Shown here piece after piece: positions 1 through 11,395 of a stretch of DNA of 64,000 nucleotides. The notes beneath the pieces are model-generated. The model saw nothing but the letters and a program-made list of their open reading frames with translations. It did not search any database and had not been told where the DNA came from. Where the stretch lies: contig QPMI01000099.1 of the NCBI GenBank assembly GCA_004431415.1, positions 227,591 to 291,590 on the forward strand, given 5' to 3'. How positions within the stretch are numbered: position 1 is the first letter of the stretch; every line of letters starts with the position of its first letter. The DNA comes from Cyanophora paradoxa. Taxonomy: Eukaryota; Glaucocystophyceae; Cyanophorales; Cyanophoraceae. A program made the translations under genes and the position numbers.

Positions 1-1640
1 AGAGAAGTGGGCGTGGAAGGCGGTGGAGGCGGCGGTGTCGGTGGAGCGACATGGAACAGATGGGACAGGTTGCTGGAGGGGCGAGATGGGGAGGGTGCAG
101 CTGAAGGGCCCGTTTCGAGAAGGGGAAGGGTGGAGGAGGGGGGGGTGCGGGGGAGGAGGCTGGGGCGAGGGCCGGGCCTCTTCGGTGGGGGGGGCGGGGC
201 GGCGGCCGGTCTTGTGGGGGAGGCCGGTCTTGAGGTTCGGGAAGAGGCTCGGGCACAGCTGATGCGGCTGCGGGCGACGCTCCGTCCCGCCGCTGGGCGT
301 GACCGTGAGCAGCAGCAGGAGTGGAGGAAGCAGCTGCTGCTGTTCTAGATTTGCGGGGGCGAGGTCCGGGTCCGGAATTATTGCCTCGGGCTGCACGGAA
401 TCCCGCCGACTCTTGAATTTCTCGAAGGAGGCGCGGGCGTCGCGTCCGCACTGTTGCCGTGCCATCGGCTTGTGCCGCTGGTGGGTCAAGCGGGGGCACT
501 TGCGCCGGCGGACTGTCCTGTGGACTCTGGGGCCTGGCTATAGGAGAGCTCGAAATCGGCCTGGGGGGCGTCGTGGGGGTCGGGTTAGCTGCAGGCCTAG
601 CTATAGAGGTGTCGCTGACGACCGACAGGCGCGGGCGGGGCTGGAAGAAGGTGCGGATGTCTGCTCGCGAGTTCCGGGCCGCAGGCCTAGGGGTAGTCTG
701 CAGCTGCGCGCTCGGCGGAGGTCGGTGTTGGGGTTCCGGCGCGAGCGTGACTATTTTGGGCCTGGATGGGCCTGCAATGGCTTCGTCTTGGGGGCCGCGG
801 TCTGTCTCGCTGGTTTTGGGGGGCGACGGTGGAGCGGTACATTTTCCTTTGCGTTTGTGCTGAGCCAGGGCTTCGGGGGAGGCAGCGGCGTAGCCGCACG
901 TGCAGCTGAGGGGGGCATCCCTCGGCAGTTCTCCCGGAGCCGGCGCAGCCACCGGTATTGCCTGGGGCGGCTCGGGCTGAGAGGCGGTGCCCGTGGGCAC
1001 CCCCGTATTCAAGGCCTGCGAGCCTAGAATCCGGGTAAGAATGAGGCCGCGCCAGGTGGCACAGTTAGACACGGTGCCCGTGAAGGGAGGCGTGTAGGCC
1101 TTGAGGTCATGTTCCAAGGCGCGGACAAGCATTTCGGCAAAGGCGCAGACGAAAATCCCGCAGTTAAATCTGTCCTGTTGGGCCGGAATGGGGAATCGGG
1201 TGGCTGAGGGGAGGGGCCAGGTGAGAGCATTGTCGGCACCAGTCAGGGAGCCTGGGGCTTCACGTTCGCGCTCCATGTTGAGCCATTGAAGGAGGGGCAG
1301 GAGTTGACGGCGGGCCGCTGCTGGGCCCGGGAGATTGAATCCATCGTATAATTCAGCACGGCGAGCACGGAGGTGGAGGGCTGCAAGGATCCAGTGGCCC
1401 GGGGTGTGGATAGGGAAGAGTAATAGGTCATAGTCAAACACATTAATTCCGCGCCCGGCGGTGCGACGGCGCAGGCGGGCGCTGTCCGCCGGCGTTATTG
1501 TCTGGGGAATAGCGTCATAGAAAGTATGCGGGAAAAGTAAGACGCGGCGGCGGGGGTTAATTTCTCCGTTCGCAAGAAGGTTTAGTTGGGCGAGGTAGTA
1601 GTTGATGACGTCGGCGTTCACCCAGGACGTGCCGTTCGGC
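1..1640 (-). CDS. Ulp1/C48-type cysteine protease ORF, probably the N-terminal part of a NeSL-like LINE; open at the left window edge
   Basis: Reading the minus strand from about 1,640 to position 1 gives one frame without a stop. It opens with WVNADVINYYLAQLN, as in SUMO proteases. The catalytic His lies in FPIHTPGHWILA (codon 1,394-1,396), the Asp in LYDG (1,343-1,345) and the Cys in FNCGIFVCAFAE (1,160-1,162). After the protease come a CTCGYAAASPEALAQHKRK finger near 880, a long Pro/Ser/Arg-rich linker, and a second CPIC...H...H finger at about 20-65. Protease, then zinc fingers, then presumably reverse transcriptase is the order known for NeSL/Utopia non-LTR retrotransposons. The RT would lie outside the window, so the class is inferred. 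A cellular Ulp1 gene is less likely given the fingers. The 5' end abuts a repeat that also occurs at 8,028 and near 9,600, and CTACGCAG at about 1,642 could be a splice acceptor. Confidence 0.75.
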
Positions 1641-4200
1641 CCCTGCGTAGGCCTCCGCCGCCTCCGGCCGCCGCTGGTCGCCGCGGCCCGCGCGGGCGCG
1701 TCTCGGCCGCCCGCGCCGCGGCGGGCGATGGTCTCGAGGGCACCGGTGCGCCTCGCCCTGCTTTTCGCCCCTTCGGGGCCCCATCGACCCCTCCTTGAGC
1801 AGGTGCGGCGGCCTGGGGAGGGCGTAAGCGTGAGGATGGGGCGCAGACCGGGCGGCGCGGGGCGGCGCGGGGCGGGGCGGGGCCCGAGGGCCTCGCCCCG
1901 GCCCTGCCCTCCGCGTTCCCCCGCATCCCGGCAGGCCGAGGCCCCGGCAGCCGAGGCCGCCTCGCTCCGCCCCGACTCGCGCTGCCGCTTCTTTGCGTCC
2001 GACGGACTCCTTTACATCTGGAGTAGCCATAGGCCTCCCGGCCCGTTCCTCTGCCCCGCCCCGCCCCCTCCCGACTACGGCCCGTAAGGAAGTCTTGTGC
2101 GGCAATCCCCGAAAAAGGGCCAGGATGTACGAGATCGTGCACACAAGCGAACGTGATGTCGAGTAATAGCAAAGAACCTAAGAATGCGCTGTTTTAAGCC
2201 TTGAAGAGCCGGGAAGAAAAGCGAAGCTGGCTGGCTGGCTGAGCGTCCGGGAAGGCACGCTACGTCCAAGCTACGCTACTCTGCACTACAGCGCATTGGT
2301 GTGGCGTGGCGGGGAGGGCCCCCGATCGATCGGAGGGCCCTACTCGAGTCGATGGGAGGAGATAGGGGGGCGGGGGAGGGGGAAGGAGGGGGGGGGGGGG
2401 GGAGGGGGGGGCGGGCGGGCGGAGGGTTGAGGGAGCGGGGTAGAGTAGCACATGTGGGGGAGGCCGCGATGTCCGAGAGAGGGCCCTCAGGGCGCCGCAA
2501 GGGGAGGAGGGAGGAGGAGGCGACGGCCGGCCGGTGCTGCGGCGGGCGGGCGCGGGGCGCCGGGGCGCTGCTCGCAGGCCCGCCGGGGCGCGGCCTCAGG
2601 CGGAAGCCATCACGTCAAGGACGCCCTGCGGGAGGAGGCGGTGCTTCCGTGCCGCCTCCTTCTTGATGCGCTCGCAGGCAGCCTTGAACGCCGCCGGCTC
2701 CCCCGAGAGCTCCGACAAGGCGGCCAGGGCGCGCAGGACATTGCCCTCAGCGCGCTTGCAGCTGCCGAGCATGCAGCCGTGCGCGAGCTCCGGCCACTCG
2801 ATGAGAAGCAGCCCCACCTGCCGGAGTCTCGTGATCCAGTCCGAGAGAGTCCCTCTGTAGTGTCTCTGCGCAAACGATCGAATCAAAAGCAGCTCTCAGC
2901 AGGCTCTGAAAACGCGAACCGGCTTCAAGATGCCGTGGCTGATGAGGGCGGCGCGGCAGTACGACCTGATCGAACGGCAGTTCTGGCCCTTGAGGTACGT
3001 GCGGGCGGCAGCGATGCAGGCCGGGGTGAGCGGGTGCACGCGGAGGCCGGCGCCGCGGCCGGCCGGGGCCGGGGCCGCCTGGTACCCCTCGAAGTGGTCC
3101 CCGCTGAGCTTGCAGAGGCGCGTCATGGCCCGCTGGACCCGCTTCCAGAGCGCGGGGTCGCCCCGGCTGCTGCAGACGCCGATGAGCTGCTCGGCGAGCT
3201 CGACGACGCCGCCCACGCCCATGCTGGCCAGCGGCTCCGTCTCGACGCCCACGTCCCGCGCGATCTCAATGAGCTTCTGCGCCTGTTTCTCCTGCCCGTC
3301 CGTCAGCCGAATGCCGCTGCCGCGTCGCGCGGGCTGCGGCTGCGGCTGCGGCTGCGGCTGCGGCTGCGGCTCGGCGCCGGCTGCGGCTTCCGGGGACCCC
3401 CAATACTCCGCCAGTATCTTGACAAGCGGGCGCGTGCGAGTCGCCTTGCTGGGGCGGGGCGCTGCTGCTGCGGCCGCCGCGGCTGCCGCTGCGACGTCTT
3501 CCTCGCCCTCCGCGTCGGCTGGCGGCGCGCCCCCCTCCGCCTCCGCCTCCTCGCCCTGCCCCCGGGGGCCGGGCGATGCTGCGACCTCCTCCTCCTCCTC
3601 CTCGACCTCCTCCTCGTCGTCCTCGCCCTCGCCCTCGCCCTCCTCCTCGCCCGCCTCCTCCTCCTCGGCTCCGGCTGCCGCCGCGGCCTCCTCCTCGTCA
3701 TCCCCGTCCTCCTCGTCATCCCCGTCCTCCTCCTCCCCCTCGCCCTCCTCCTCCTCCTCCTCCTCCTCCTCCTCCTCCTCCTCCTCGTCCAAGCCACCGC
3801 CAAACTGCCGGCGGCAAAGGTAAGCGAGCCGCCGCGCCCCCGGCGGGCCGGGGCCCCACTCACGTCGGGGCCGCCGCCGCCGTCGTCAGACATCGCCTCG
3901 CCGCGCGCCGCGAACTCTTCCTCGCTGTCTTCCATCGGGTCGGCCGGCGGCTGGCGCGGACGCGGCGGTCAGAGCGGCCTCGGGCGCAGGCCGCCGCGCC
4001 GGGCGCACCTCGTCCGGCAGCTCCCCCGCGGCCCGTGCCGCCTCCGCCGCCGCCGCTGCCGCGGCCGCCGCGGCCGCCGCCGCCGCCGCCGCCTGCTGCT
4101 GCTGCTGCTGCTGCAGCCGGGCCAGGTTCTCCTCCGCTGCGGCAGCGCGCCCCTCCGCAACATCCGCCCGCCGGTTCGCCGCGGCCCGCTCCGCCTCTGC
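1640..4200. repeat. Left arm of an inverted segmental duplication
   Basis: Sequence from about 1,640 to 2,600 and from 3,860 to 4,200 recurs in reverse complement at about 8,395-9,605. The best-preserved part is 2,075-2,350 (motifs TGTACGAGATCGTGCACAC and GGCTGGCTGGCTGAGCG), which is almost identical to 9,070-9,350. The arm contains exons 3-6 and the 3' flank of the 709-aa gene on the minus strand. The other arm lacks the part holding exons 5 and 6. The outermost piece, 1,638-1,940, also has a third copy in direct orientation at 8,028-8,330. Confidence 0.8.
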
Positions 4201-5023
4201 GTCCGCCACCGCTGCCGCCGCCGCCTCACGGGCCTTCGCCTTCGCCTGCTCCAACTCTGCCGCCGCCTCCGCAAGTTGCTGCTGCAGCCGGGCCGACCTC
4301 TCCTCCGCTGCGGCAGCCCGCCGGTTCGCCGGGGCCAGCGCCTGGCGGGCACGCTGATTTGCCGCGGCCAGCGCCTGCTCTCTCTCCGCCGCCGCCTCCG
4401 CTAGCTGCTGCTGCAGCCTGGCCGCCGCGCCCCGCAGACTCTCAAGCTCCGCTGCCTGCGCGTCGAGCGCCTCCCGCAGCCGAGCATCCACCACGCTGGG
4501 CCCGGGTGCTGGAGCCGGCGCCTCGCCCTCGATGCCCCCGTCGCCGAGCGCTCCAGCCTGCGAACGCGTGAGATCGAAGATCAGGGACGTCGGTCGTCGG
4601 AAATTGGTGTACCCCAGGCAAGGCCAGCTCGGCGGCGCCGGCGCCAGCCGCGCCGGGCGCCGCAACCGCAGCCGAGCGCTCTGCCAGCTGCGTCTGAGCC
4701 AGGAGCGTCAGGCGCCGCGAGGGGGTCGGTCAGCCTAGCTCGGATTGCCGCAGCGCTAGCCGTACCTCGAGAGAAGCATTCCGCTGCAGCAGTTCCCGCT
4801 GCCCACGCTCGAGAGAGGCGAGGCAGGCCTTCACTCGCTGCGGGGAAGGGGCGGAGCGGCGCCTCGCGCCGTCATCCGCCCCGAACACGATGCCGGCTGC
4901 TTCGAGAGCCTCCAACATCCCCAGAGTCTGCTGCAGCGTATCACGCAAAAGCTGCCGCCGAGGACGTAAATTAGCGTCAAATAAGCCAGGCGTGGGAGAA
5001 ACCGCGGACCGGCAAGCGCTCAT
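2596..5023 (-). CDS. Coiled-coil / acidic-tract protein, 709 aa, six exons, unknown function
   Basis: Minus-strand exons are 5,023-4,766, 4,693-4,613, 4,557-4,009, 3,950-3,864, 3,804-2,920 and 2,865-2,596. Every exon length is a multiple of three and every junction is phase 0. Donors are gtacgg, gtacac, gtgcgc, gtgagt and gttcgc; acceptors are all CAG. Exon 3 encodes an Ala/Gln/Glu-rich coiled coil with repeats such as RLQQQLAEAAAE, ending in poly-Q and poly-A. Exon 5 begins FGGGLDEEE and carries about 100 residues of Glu/Asp, then a QP repeat. The last ~200 residues are a well-composed helical region (GQEKQAQKLIEIARDVGVE, LSDWITRLRQVGLLLIEW, ERIKKEAARKHRLL) that I do not recognise. No signal peptide or membrane segment is seen. 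The acidic and coiled-coil make-up would suit a nuclear scaffold or chromatin protein, but that is only a guess. A decayed copy of exons 3-4 lies at 8.4-8.7 kb. Confidence 0.8.
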
Positions 5024-5584
5024 TGTCCGGTAGCAACTTGTTCACCAGATATTTCGACAGCAAACCAGCCTGAGAGCGGGCGCGTCAGCGAGTAAACGAG
5101 TCGAGCGAAGCGTGTAGTGAGCTTACGGAAAAGGTAAGCGCAGAACACCACGGAGGAGGAAGGGTAATATTCGCTAATACCCAGACTGTTCTTGTTGCGA
5201 CCATCGTGACTACTGGAATCGAAGCTCTGAGGAAGGTCTTGCTGCGTAGAAGCTTCACCAGCGCCCGGAGGCAGCACATCCAGTTCGACTTCTGCCGGTT
5301 TCCCAACTCCGCCAGCGCCCGAAGGAACCCCTGCCCGTTCTCCGCCAGCCCCCAGAGGCAGCTGTTCCCGTTCTTCAATAGCGCCCGGAGGCTGCGCCCC
5401 CACGGACTCCTAGCGCTGGGCGCCTGTTTGGGAACCACGAGTGAGCTGATGCGCTCAGAGAGGGAACAGAGAGCTCGTCACCGGCAGCATGCGACCGGGC
5501 GACAAGGACAGACGTGAGCGCCGACCCGGCAATCTCGCTGGGCTAGCTGGGACGATCTCCTCGGCTACCTCCATGTCTAGCCTG
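5024..5584. other. Intergenic, upstream of the 709-aa gene
   Basis: This is the presumed promoter side of the minus-strand gene that starts at 5,023. Short open frames exist on both strands but none shows family features. No TATA-like element stands out. It ends where the long direct repeat begins. Confidence 0.4.
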
Positions 5585-7332
5585 AGAAAAGAAGAAGAGG
5601 TCAGTTACGAACGTCTGCAGCCGAGCGGGGCGCCCGATCCAGCCGGTCCCTCACCTGAGAATGGAGCAAGGGCACTGGCGGTCTCCGGCGACGACACAGT
5701 AAAGACAACCGTGGCACAAGGCAGCGTGTCCAGGCGACCTGCAACGGAAGGGGTCAAAGAGCGTAGCATGCGCACGGCGGTGCCGCTAGGCCCAGTTACG
5801 CCTAGCATGTAGAGAGATCTAGAGTCTCCGAATACGATTCCTTCGACGGCTCGGAACTACGCGGTGATGCGGGCCGGGGCGGCGTTCGCGCGGCCGGGCG
5901 CGGCGAACCTGGGCGTGGTCCCGCTCGAGAGGTTGCGCGTACGGGTGCGCAAGAGGTGGCAGCAAACCTGCGGAACGGAGCTCTCGTTAGTATTCAGGCC
6001 GGCGGGGTGAGGAGCGACCGCGCTCTCGACTCAAGGGCAAGGTTCGCCCGCCGCCCGGCCAGCGACGGCTTCGCGGCAGAGGCCGGCATCGCAGGGCGGA
6101 AAGGGGGCGCGTTGTATCAGATCTCCTCGCTGTTCAAGGGCCCCCAGCGCCGAATCCTAGCGGAGCGGCGGCGGAGCTATTGATCTAGGGCGGAGCGGCG
6201 ACTGCGCACCTCGGCAGGCTGTCCTAGGTCGTCGCGCTGCAGCTTGTGGCCGGGGCTTCGAAGTTGCCGGAAAGAGCCGCGTACCCCCCTCCAGAGCGTC
6301 GGAGTGTCCTGGCTGCGTCCACCGCCTGCTGCCGCTGTCGCCCCGAGGCACGATCCGCGACCGAGATGAAAGGCTGCAGCTGCTCCCGAGCTGCCAATCG
6401 ATTGCTCTCCCGTACTATCAACGGCACGCTCTACATGCCACCAAGAGCTCAGCGGCCGCAGTGCTGTGCGGGCGATCCGCTGAAATGACCGAAATGTGGT
6501 TCCACGGGCCCGCCGCCGCCTCCGCGCAAGCTTTTGGCTGTGCAACGCGGCTGCGCGAGCTCCAGCGTCTGCAGCTCGTGGAATGCAGCTGTTCGGCCAT
6601 CGCACGGCCGCCGATGCGAGCTGGAGGTTCCACCGCCGCCGAAATGGCCCGAGGAGCTGTCACGCTGTTCGACAAGTTCTCCATCGTCGCTTCTCCCGTC
6701 GTAGCTAGCTGCCGGCGTCAGCTCGCGTAGCTACTGGTGCGAGCCGGGTCTGATGGGCGTCGAGCCCCCGCAAGTCTGAACTGCCCGCGCAGCGTACCCG
6801 GACGTCGACCCTGGCCTGGCGGGCGGCGGCATAGCGGCGAGCGAGAGACCGTCACTGCAGCGAGGTGCGGCGGGAGCCATCGCCGTGCGCCGCCGCGCCG
6901 CCGCGCGACGCGGCGCCGCCGCGCCGCCCGCCCGGCCGCGGCCGCCGACAGCGCGCAGCTCTGCCCAGGCGCGAGCCGTCGAGGTCGGGCGCCGGGCGCG
7001 GCGCGGCGGGCTCGGCCGGCTCGGCTCGGCCGGCGGGTTCGGCGGGGCGGGTCGCCCCGGGGCGCAGCGCGCGCCAAGCTGGCACAGGCCGCCGTCGCCT
7101 GGGTGCGAGCCCACGCGCCTATCCCCGCCGTGAGCGCTCGCCCGGCCGACCTTCTCGCCCAGCCGACCGCCCGCGCCGCCGCAGGCTTCTTCCCGTGCGC
7201 GTCGAGCGAGGACACCCCTCCCGCCTCTCGCGAGCTGAAGGCGCGCTCTTCTACTCCCGCGCCCCGAATCGCTCGCTCGCCCCTCTAACCGCGCCCCGCG
7301 CTCGCCCCGGCCTCACGCCTCAGACGCCTCAG
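5585..7332. repeat. Direct segmental duplication, copy A (about 1.75 kb)
   Basis: This block matches 27,311-29,165 in the same orientation. Landmarks shared in order are GTCAGTTACGA, the stretch CGTGGTCCCGCTCGAGAGGT in A against CCTGGTCCCGCTCGAGAGGT in B, GCAAGAGGTGGCAGCAAACC, GAAATGACCGAAATGTGGTT, and GTGCGAGCCGGGTCTGATGG. Each copy sits upstream of a minus-strand gene starting 0.1-0.6 kb to its left. An open frame at 6,461-6,730 (plus, 89 aa, around EMTEMWFHGPAAASA) is also open at 28.2-28.5 kb and conserved at most residues. It may be a real exon, but I cannot name it. The copies differ by substitutions and small indels, so the duplication is not very recent. Confidence 0.75.
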
Positions 7333-8394
7333 CCGATTGCGGCCGACGAGCCCCGCAGCTGAGCCGCAGCTAAGCCACGATCCGAGCGGGTCGACTTGCA
7401 ACGCTCTCCAGCAGCGGCTCAGCGGCCGCATCAAGCGGCTGAGCTCTCATCGCATCAAGCGGCCTAGCCGATCGCTGCCGACGAGCAGCTGAGCCCTGCA
7501 GCTGAGCCGCCTTTCGCTCCAACTGCTCAGTCGACTTGCAACGCTCTCCAGCAGCGGCTTGGCGAGCCAGCGTACCCGGACCCTCACGGCCTCGCCGGCG
7601 GCCGCGCGCCAGCGCTTCTCCTCGTTGGCGTCGGACGCTATGCGTCTTTCCACTCTTCTCCGCCTGCGGTGCGCCCCATCCCCCCCCGTCGAGCGCCAGC
7701 TCGCCCCGCAGAAGTCGGGCGCGGCTTCTGACTGCGGGTCGACGTCGCTCAGGGGCGCAGCGCGCGCCAAGGTGGCAGGCAGAGGCAGACATCGCACCGC
7801 CCACCTCGCCCCCGGCCCGCCGACCTTCGCCCTTGGGCCCCGTTGTCTGTTCGCCCGCCCCTCTCGAGGACGGCAAACCCGGCGGTGCGCCCCGCGCGGG
7901 CCGCTTCCGAGCATTTCGCGGGCTGACCGGGGCCCCAGCCGTTGAATCACGTACCCGCCTGCTCGATGGGGCGCCCCTGCGGCCGGGAGACCTCCGCCGG
8001 AGGGCCGCGAGGAAGCTGGTGGGGCGCCGCGGCCCCTGCGTAGGCCTCCGCCGCCTCCGGCCGCCGCTGGTCGCCGCGGCCCGCGCGGGGCGCGTCTCGG
8101 CCGCCCGCGCCGCGGCGGGCGATGGTCTCGAGGGGCACCGGTGCGCCTCGCCCTGCTTCCCGCCCCCCCTCGGGGCCCCCTCCGACCCCTCCTTGCGCAG
8201 GTGCGGCGGCCTGGGGATGCGACGTGGGCGCGGGGGCGGGGCGCAGACCGGGAGGGCCCGAGGGGCCCGAGGGCTTCGCCCCAGCCCTGCCTGCAGCGCC
8301 GCCCCCGCCCCCGCCCCGGCCCCCGCTTCCCTCTGGAGTCTGCCGTCCCCGGGCCTGGGGGGGTACGACCCGGAGAGGAGACGCCGGTCGCGCT
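7333..8394. other. GC-rich stretch without a supported gene
   Basis: Very long open frames occur in all frames because stop codons are rare at this composition, and none carries a recognisable motif. It contains a direct copy of 1,638-1,940 at about 8,028-8,330 and short local duplications (for example the CTTGCAACGCTCTCCAGCAG motif at 7,397 and 7,535). Confidence 0.5.
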
Positions 8395-8735
8395 GTGTGG
8401 CGGCGGCAGCATCGGTAGCGGAGGCAGAGGCGCAGCGGGCTGCGGCGAACCGGTGGGCGGATGCCCCGCAACAGCAGCAGCAGGAGCCCCGCAGCAGCAG
8501 CAGCAGGAGCGGCAGCAGGCGGCGGCGGCGGCGGCGGCGGCACGGGCCGCGGGGGAGCTGCCGGACGAGGTGTGCCCCGCGCGGCGGCCTGCGCCCGAGG
8601 CCGCTCTGACCGCCGCGTCCGCGCCAGCCGCCGGTCGACCCGATGGAAGACAGCGAGGAAAGGTTCGCGGCGCGCGGCGCGGCGATGTCCGACGGCGGCG
8701 GTGGCGGCGCCGGCGGCGGCCCGGGAGACGTGGGC
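8395..8735 (+). pseudogene. Truncated copy of the 709-aa coiled-coil gene (parts of exons 3 and 4)
   Basis: The plus strand reads through an Ala/Arg-rich coiled coil into GELPDE, then an intron of the same shape as in the parent (gtgtgc...gcgccag). It continues into PPVDPMEDSEERFAARG, parallel to PPADPMEDSEEEFAARG in the parent gene. The acidic exon and the C-terminal exon are absent, and the start region (exons 1-2) is not found upstream. A functional product is therefore unlikely. Confidence 0.75.
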
Positions 8736-8869
8736 GGGCCCCGGCCCGCCCGGGCGCCGCGGCCGGCGCCGCCCCTCGCTCCTCGGGGCGTCCTCGACGC
8801 GAGCAGCGCCCCGGCGAGCAGCGCCCCGGCGCCCCGCGCCCGCCCGCCGCAGCACCGGCCGGCCGTCGC

Positions 8870-8892
<23 letters not shown>

Positions 8893-8924
<32 letters not shown>
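8893..8924. repeat. 32-base poly-C run
   Basis: An uninterrupted run of 32 cytosines follows a CTC microsatellite. The related position in the left arm (about 2,390-2,420) is a G-rich interrupted run. Length in this run is probably polymorphic or uncertain in the assembly. Confidence 0.9.
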
Positions 8925-9605
8925 ACCCCCCCTCCCCCTGCGGCGCCCTGAGGGCCCTCTCTCGGACATCGCGGCCTCCCCCACATGTGCTGCTCTACCC
9001 CGCTCCCTCAACCCTCCGCCCGCCCCCCCCCCCCTCCTTCCCCTCCCCCACCCCCCTATCTCCTCCCATCGACTCGAGTAGGGCCCTCTGATCAATTGAC
9101 GGCCCTCCCCGCCACGCCACACCAATGCGCTGTAGTGCAGAGTAGCGTAGCTTGGACGTAGCGTGCCTTCCCGGACGCTCAGCCAGCCAGCCAGCTTCGC
9201 TTTTCTTCCCGGCTCTTCAAGGCTTAAAACAGCGCATTCTTAGGTTCTTTGCTATTACTCGACATCACGTTCGCTTGTGTGCACGATCTCGTACATCCTG
9301 GCCCTTTTTCGGGGATTGCCGCACAGATTTTCAAGAATTCCTTACGGGCCGTAGTCGGGAGGGGGCGGGGCGGGGCAGAGGAACGGGCCGGGAGGCCTAT
9401 GGCTACTCCAGATGTAAAGGAGTCCGTCGGACGCAAAAAAGCGGCAGCGCGAGTCGGGGCGGAGCGAGGCGGCCTCGGCTGCCGGGGCCTCGGCCTGTCC
9501 ATCGCCCGCGGCGGCGCGAGCGGCCGAGACGCGCTCCGCGCGGGGCCGCTGCAACCAACAGCGGCCGGAGGCGGCGGAGGCATAGGAAGGGGCCGGGCGA
9601 CGGCG

Positions 9606-10930
9606 GGCCGCGGGGAGCCCCACGGAGCAGGGGGGTACCTGATTCGATGGCTAGGGCCCGGGTCAGCCCGCGAGGTGCTCGGGAGCAGCCCGCGCGGGGC
9701 GTACCGTCGGGTTTGCCATCCTCGAGAGGGGCGGGAAGGGGGGCGGGAAGGGGCCGGGGAAGGGGGGCGGGAAGGGGCCGGGGGGGGGGGGGGGGAGGGA
9801 GGGGGGGGGGGGCGTACGCGGGCTTTCGACACCTTCCGCGGGGTACCGGACAGCAATCGAACAGGAGTGACGTGGTGAGTCTGAGAACAGAGCCCCGCGC
9901 GTCCGCGGCGTCGGCGTGCAGGGGACGATAGGGAGAGCTGGCCGGCGAGGCGTGAGCGGCGGCGGGGGCGGAGGGGAAGCGGCGGTGCGGGCGGGTGCGA
10001 GGCGCACGTATGCGTTTCCCCGGGTCCGGTGCGGGAAGGAGAGGAACCGAGCGCGGGTCGGCCGGGCCCCCCCGTCGTCCTCCGGCCGCAGGCGCGTCGA
10101 CAGAGCGGCCGCGGGTCGACGCTCTGCGCCGCCTCTCGCGCGCCGTCGCGTGCACTGGAGGGGCTACCAACGGCCGCCGCGTCTGAGAACGTGGGGTTAG
10201 AGGGGCGCCGAACCTCGGAGAGGCGGGGGAAGCGCGGCGAGGCGCACCGCGGCGGCGGCAGCCGAGACACGCCCCGCACGACGGATCCGTCTTGCAGGGC
10301 CGCGCCGCTCGCGAGCCGGTGCAGAGCTCGGAACGACTGAGGAGGCTGAGTGTGAACGTGAGACTGCTCAGCACGCGGGCGGCGCGGGGCGCGGGGTGGG
10401 TTCTGCGCACCTCAATGAACCGTAAAGTCCAGCGTGCGCCCCGACCTGCTCCCCGCCTCCACAAGCCCGCATAAGCATAGATGGCGTCGAAATCTGAGCT
10501 GGAGTGAATGGCGAAGAAGCAATACAGATGGAGCCTCAGGGAGCGTGGGCAAACCTAGGCCTGTCTCGCCGCAGCACGGTTCGGCGGCCGTCGGAGACGT
10601 GCACAACGTTAACGAGCTCGAGCTCTTCGAGCTCTGTCCGACGGTCGCTCCATGTGCGCCCCGCCTGCGGGCGGTCGAATGCCGGGCGCCGCGAATCCAG
10701 AAGCTGAAGGCGAACCAGGACATGCACGCCGCGGCGCGAGCGACGAATGCAGCTGCAGTGAACGCCGCAACGAGCGCGAGACATGGCGCTCTACAGCGCT
10801 CTCGCGGCTCCGCGCTGCAGTAGTGTAGCCCGGCCGGCTGCGCCGATGATTTGGGTACAGGTGCGTCGAGGTGGAAAAAGCTGGACCAAGACTCGAACAG
10901 TCAGGTTCCTCGCGAGCGATCGATCGCGAT
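9606..10930. other. GC-rich stretch with one marginal ORF
   Basis: It contains GGGCGGGAAGGGG repeats at 9,726-9,800. A plus-strand ORF at 10,434-10,823 (129 aa; contains ELELFELCPTVAPC) has mixed composition but no recognised domain. No introns or family motifs could be traced. I regard the ORF as doubtful. Confidence 0.35.
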
Positions 10931-11395
10931 CGCGTGGATCGTTTTTTTAGTCGAGCAAGTGACGCCAATTGTTGAACGCTATCGAATCGGAGGCTTATAT
11001 TATTAAGTTATATATTCGGAGTTCGATCGATATCGCGAATTCGCGACAACGTTACAAGTTGACGTCGGCCTAACGTTCGGTTCACGTTGCGAGACCTGAT
11101 CACGAGAACGCCGAGCGTGCATTCACAGCTCGTTTTTTTTACCGGTCGACCCGACACGGCCAAATATCCGGTTTCGTTAAATTCCCCTCGGGTTTTCGGA
11201 ATTCCCCGGCTTTAGCTAGTGCAATCTGCCCGGTAGCATGCCGGCTACAAGCTGTTGCGAGGAGACTAGCCGTTTTGCGGCGGGTGAAAAGTTATCGCGA
11301 TCGCCGGCTACCCTTGCCCATATCCGGGCCGTGTTGGGTCGATTAGGAAAAAAAACGAGCTGTGATTAGTCTAATTTAATTCATGATCACTGAGT
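10931..11395. other. Lower-GC, palindrome-rich DNA before the satellite
   Basis: No coding signal is seen. The stretch is crowded with self-complementary words (GATCGATCGCGATCG at about 10,917-10,931, TCGATCGATATCGCGAATTC at about 11,023-11,042) and marks a sharp compositional change from the GC-rich block to the left. Confidence 0.6.

Larger units (their letters stand above)
8395..9605. repeat. Right arm of the inverted segmental duplication, with internal deletion
   Basis: This is the reverse complement of 1,640-4,200, but the 1.2-kb part carrying exons 5 and 6 of the 709-aa gene is missing between about 8,750 and 8,820. The flank around 9,070-9,350 is nearly identical to 2,075-2,350. The arms are separated by about 4.2 kb, so the locus is a large imperfect palindrome. 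Confidence 0.8.

Noticed and set aside
2866-2919. Apparent frameshift in the C-terminal part of the 709-aa gene
   Set aside because: It is a 54-base intron (gttcgc...gcgcag) and the frame closes exactly across it.
2452-4404. 650-aa plus-strand frame rich in Arg and Leu, opposite the 709-aa gene
   Set aside because: It is the complement of GC-rich coding exons and poly-Glu/Gln tracts. The minus strand has six exons with consistent phase and splice sites, so this is a shadow frame.
7370-9125. Overlapping 320-540-aa frames on both strands
   Set aside because: Stop codons are rare at this GC content. The frames cross duplicated flank, pseudo-exons and a 32-base C run, and no family motif is present.
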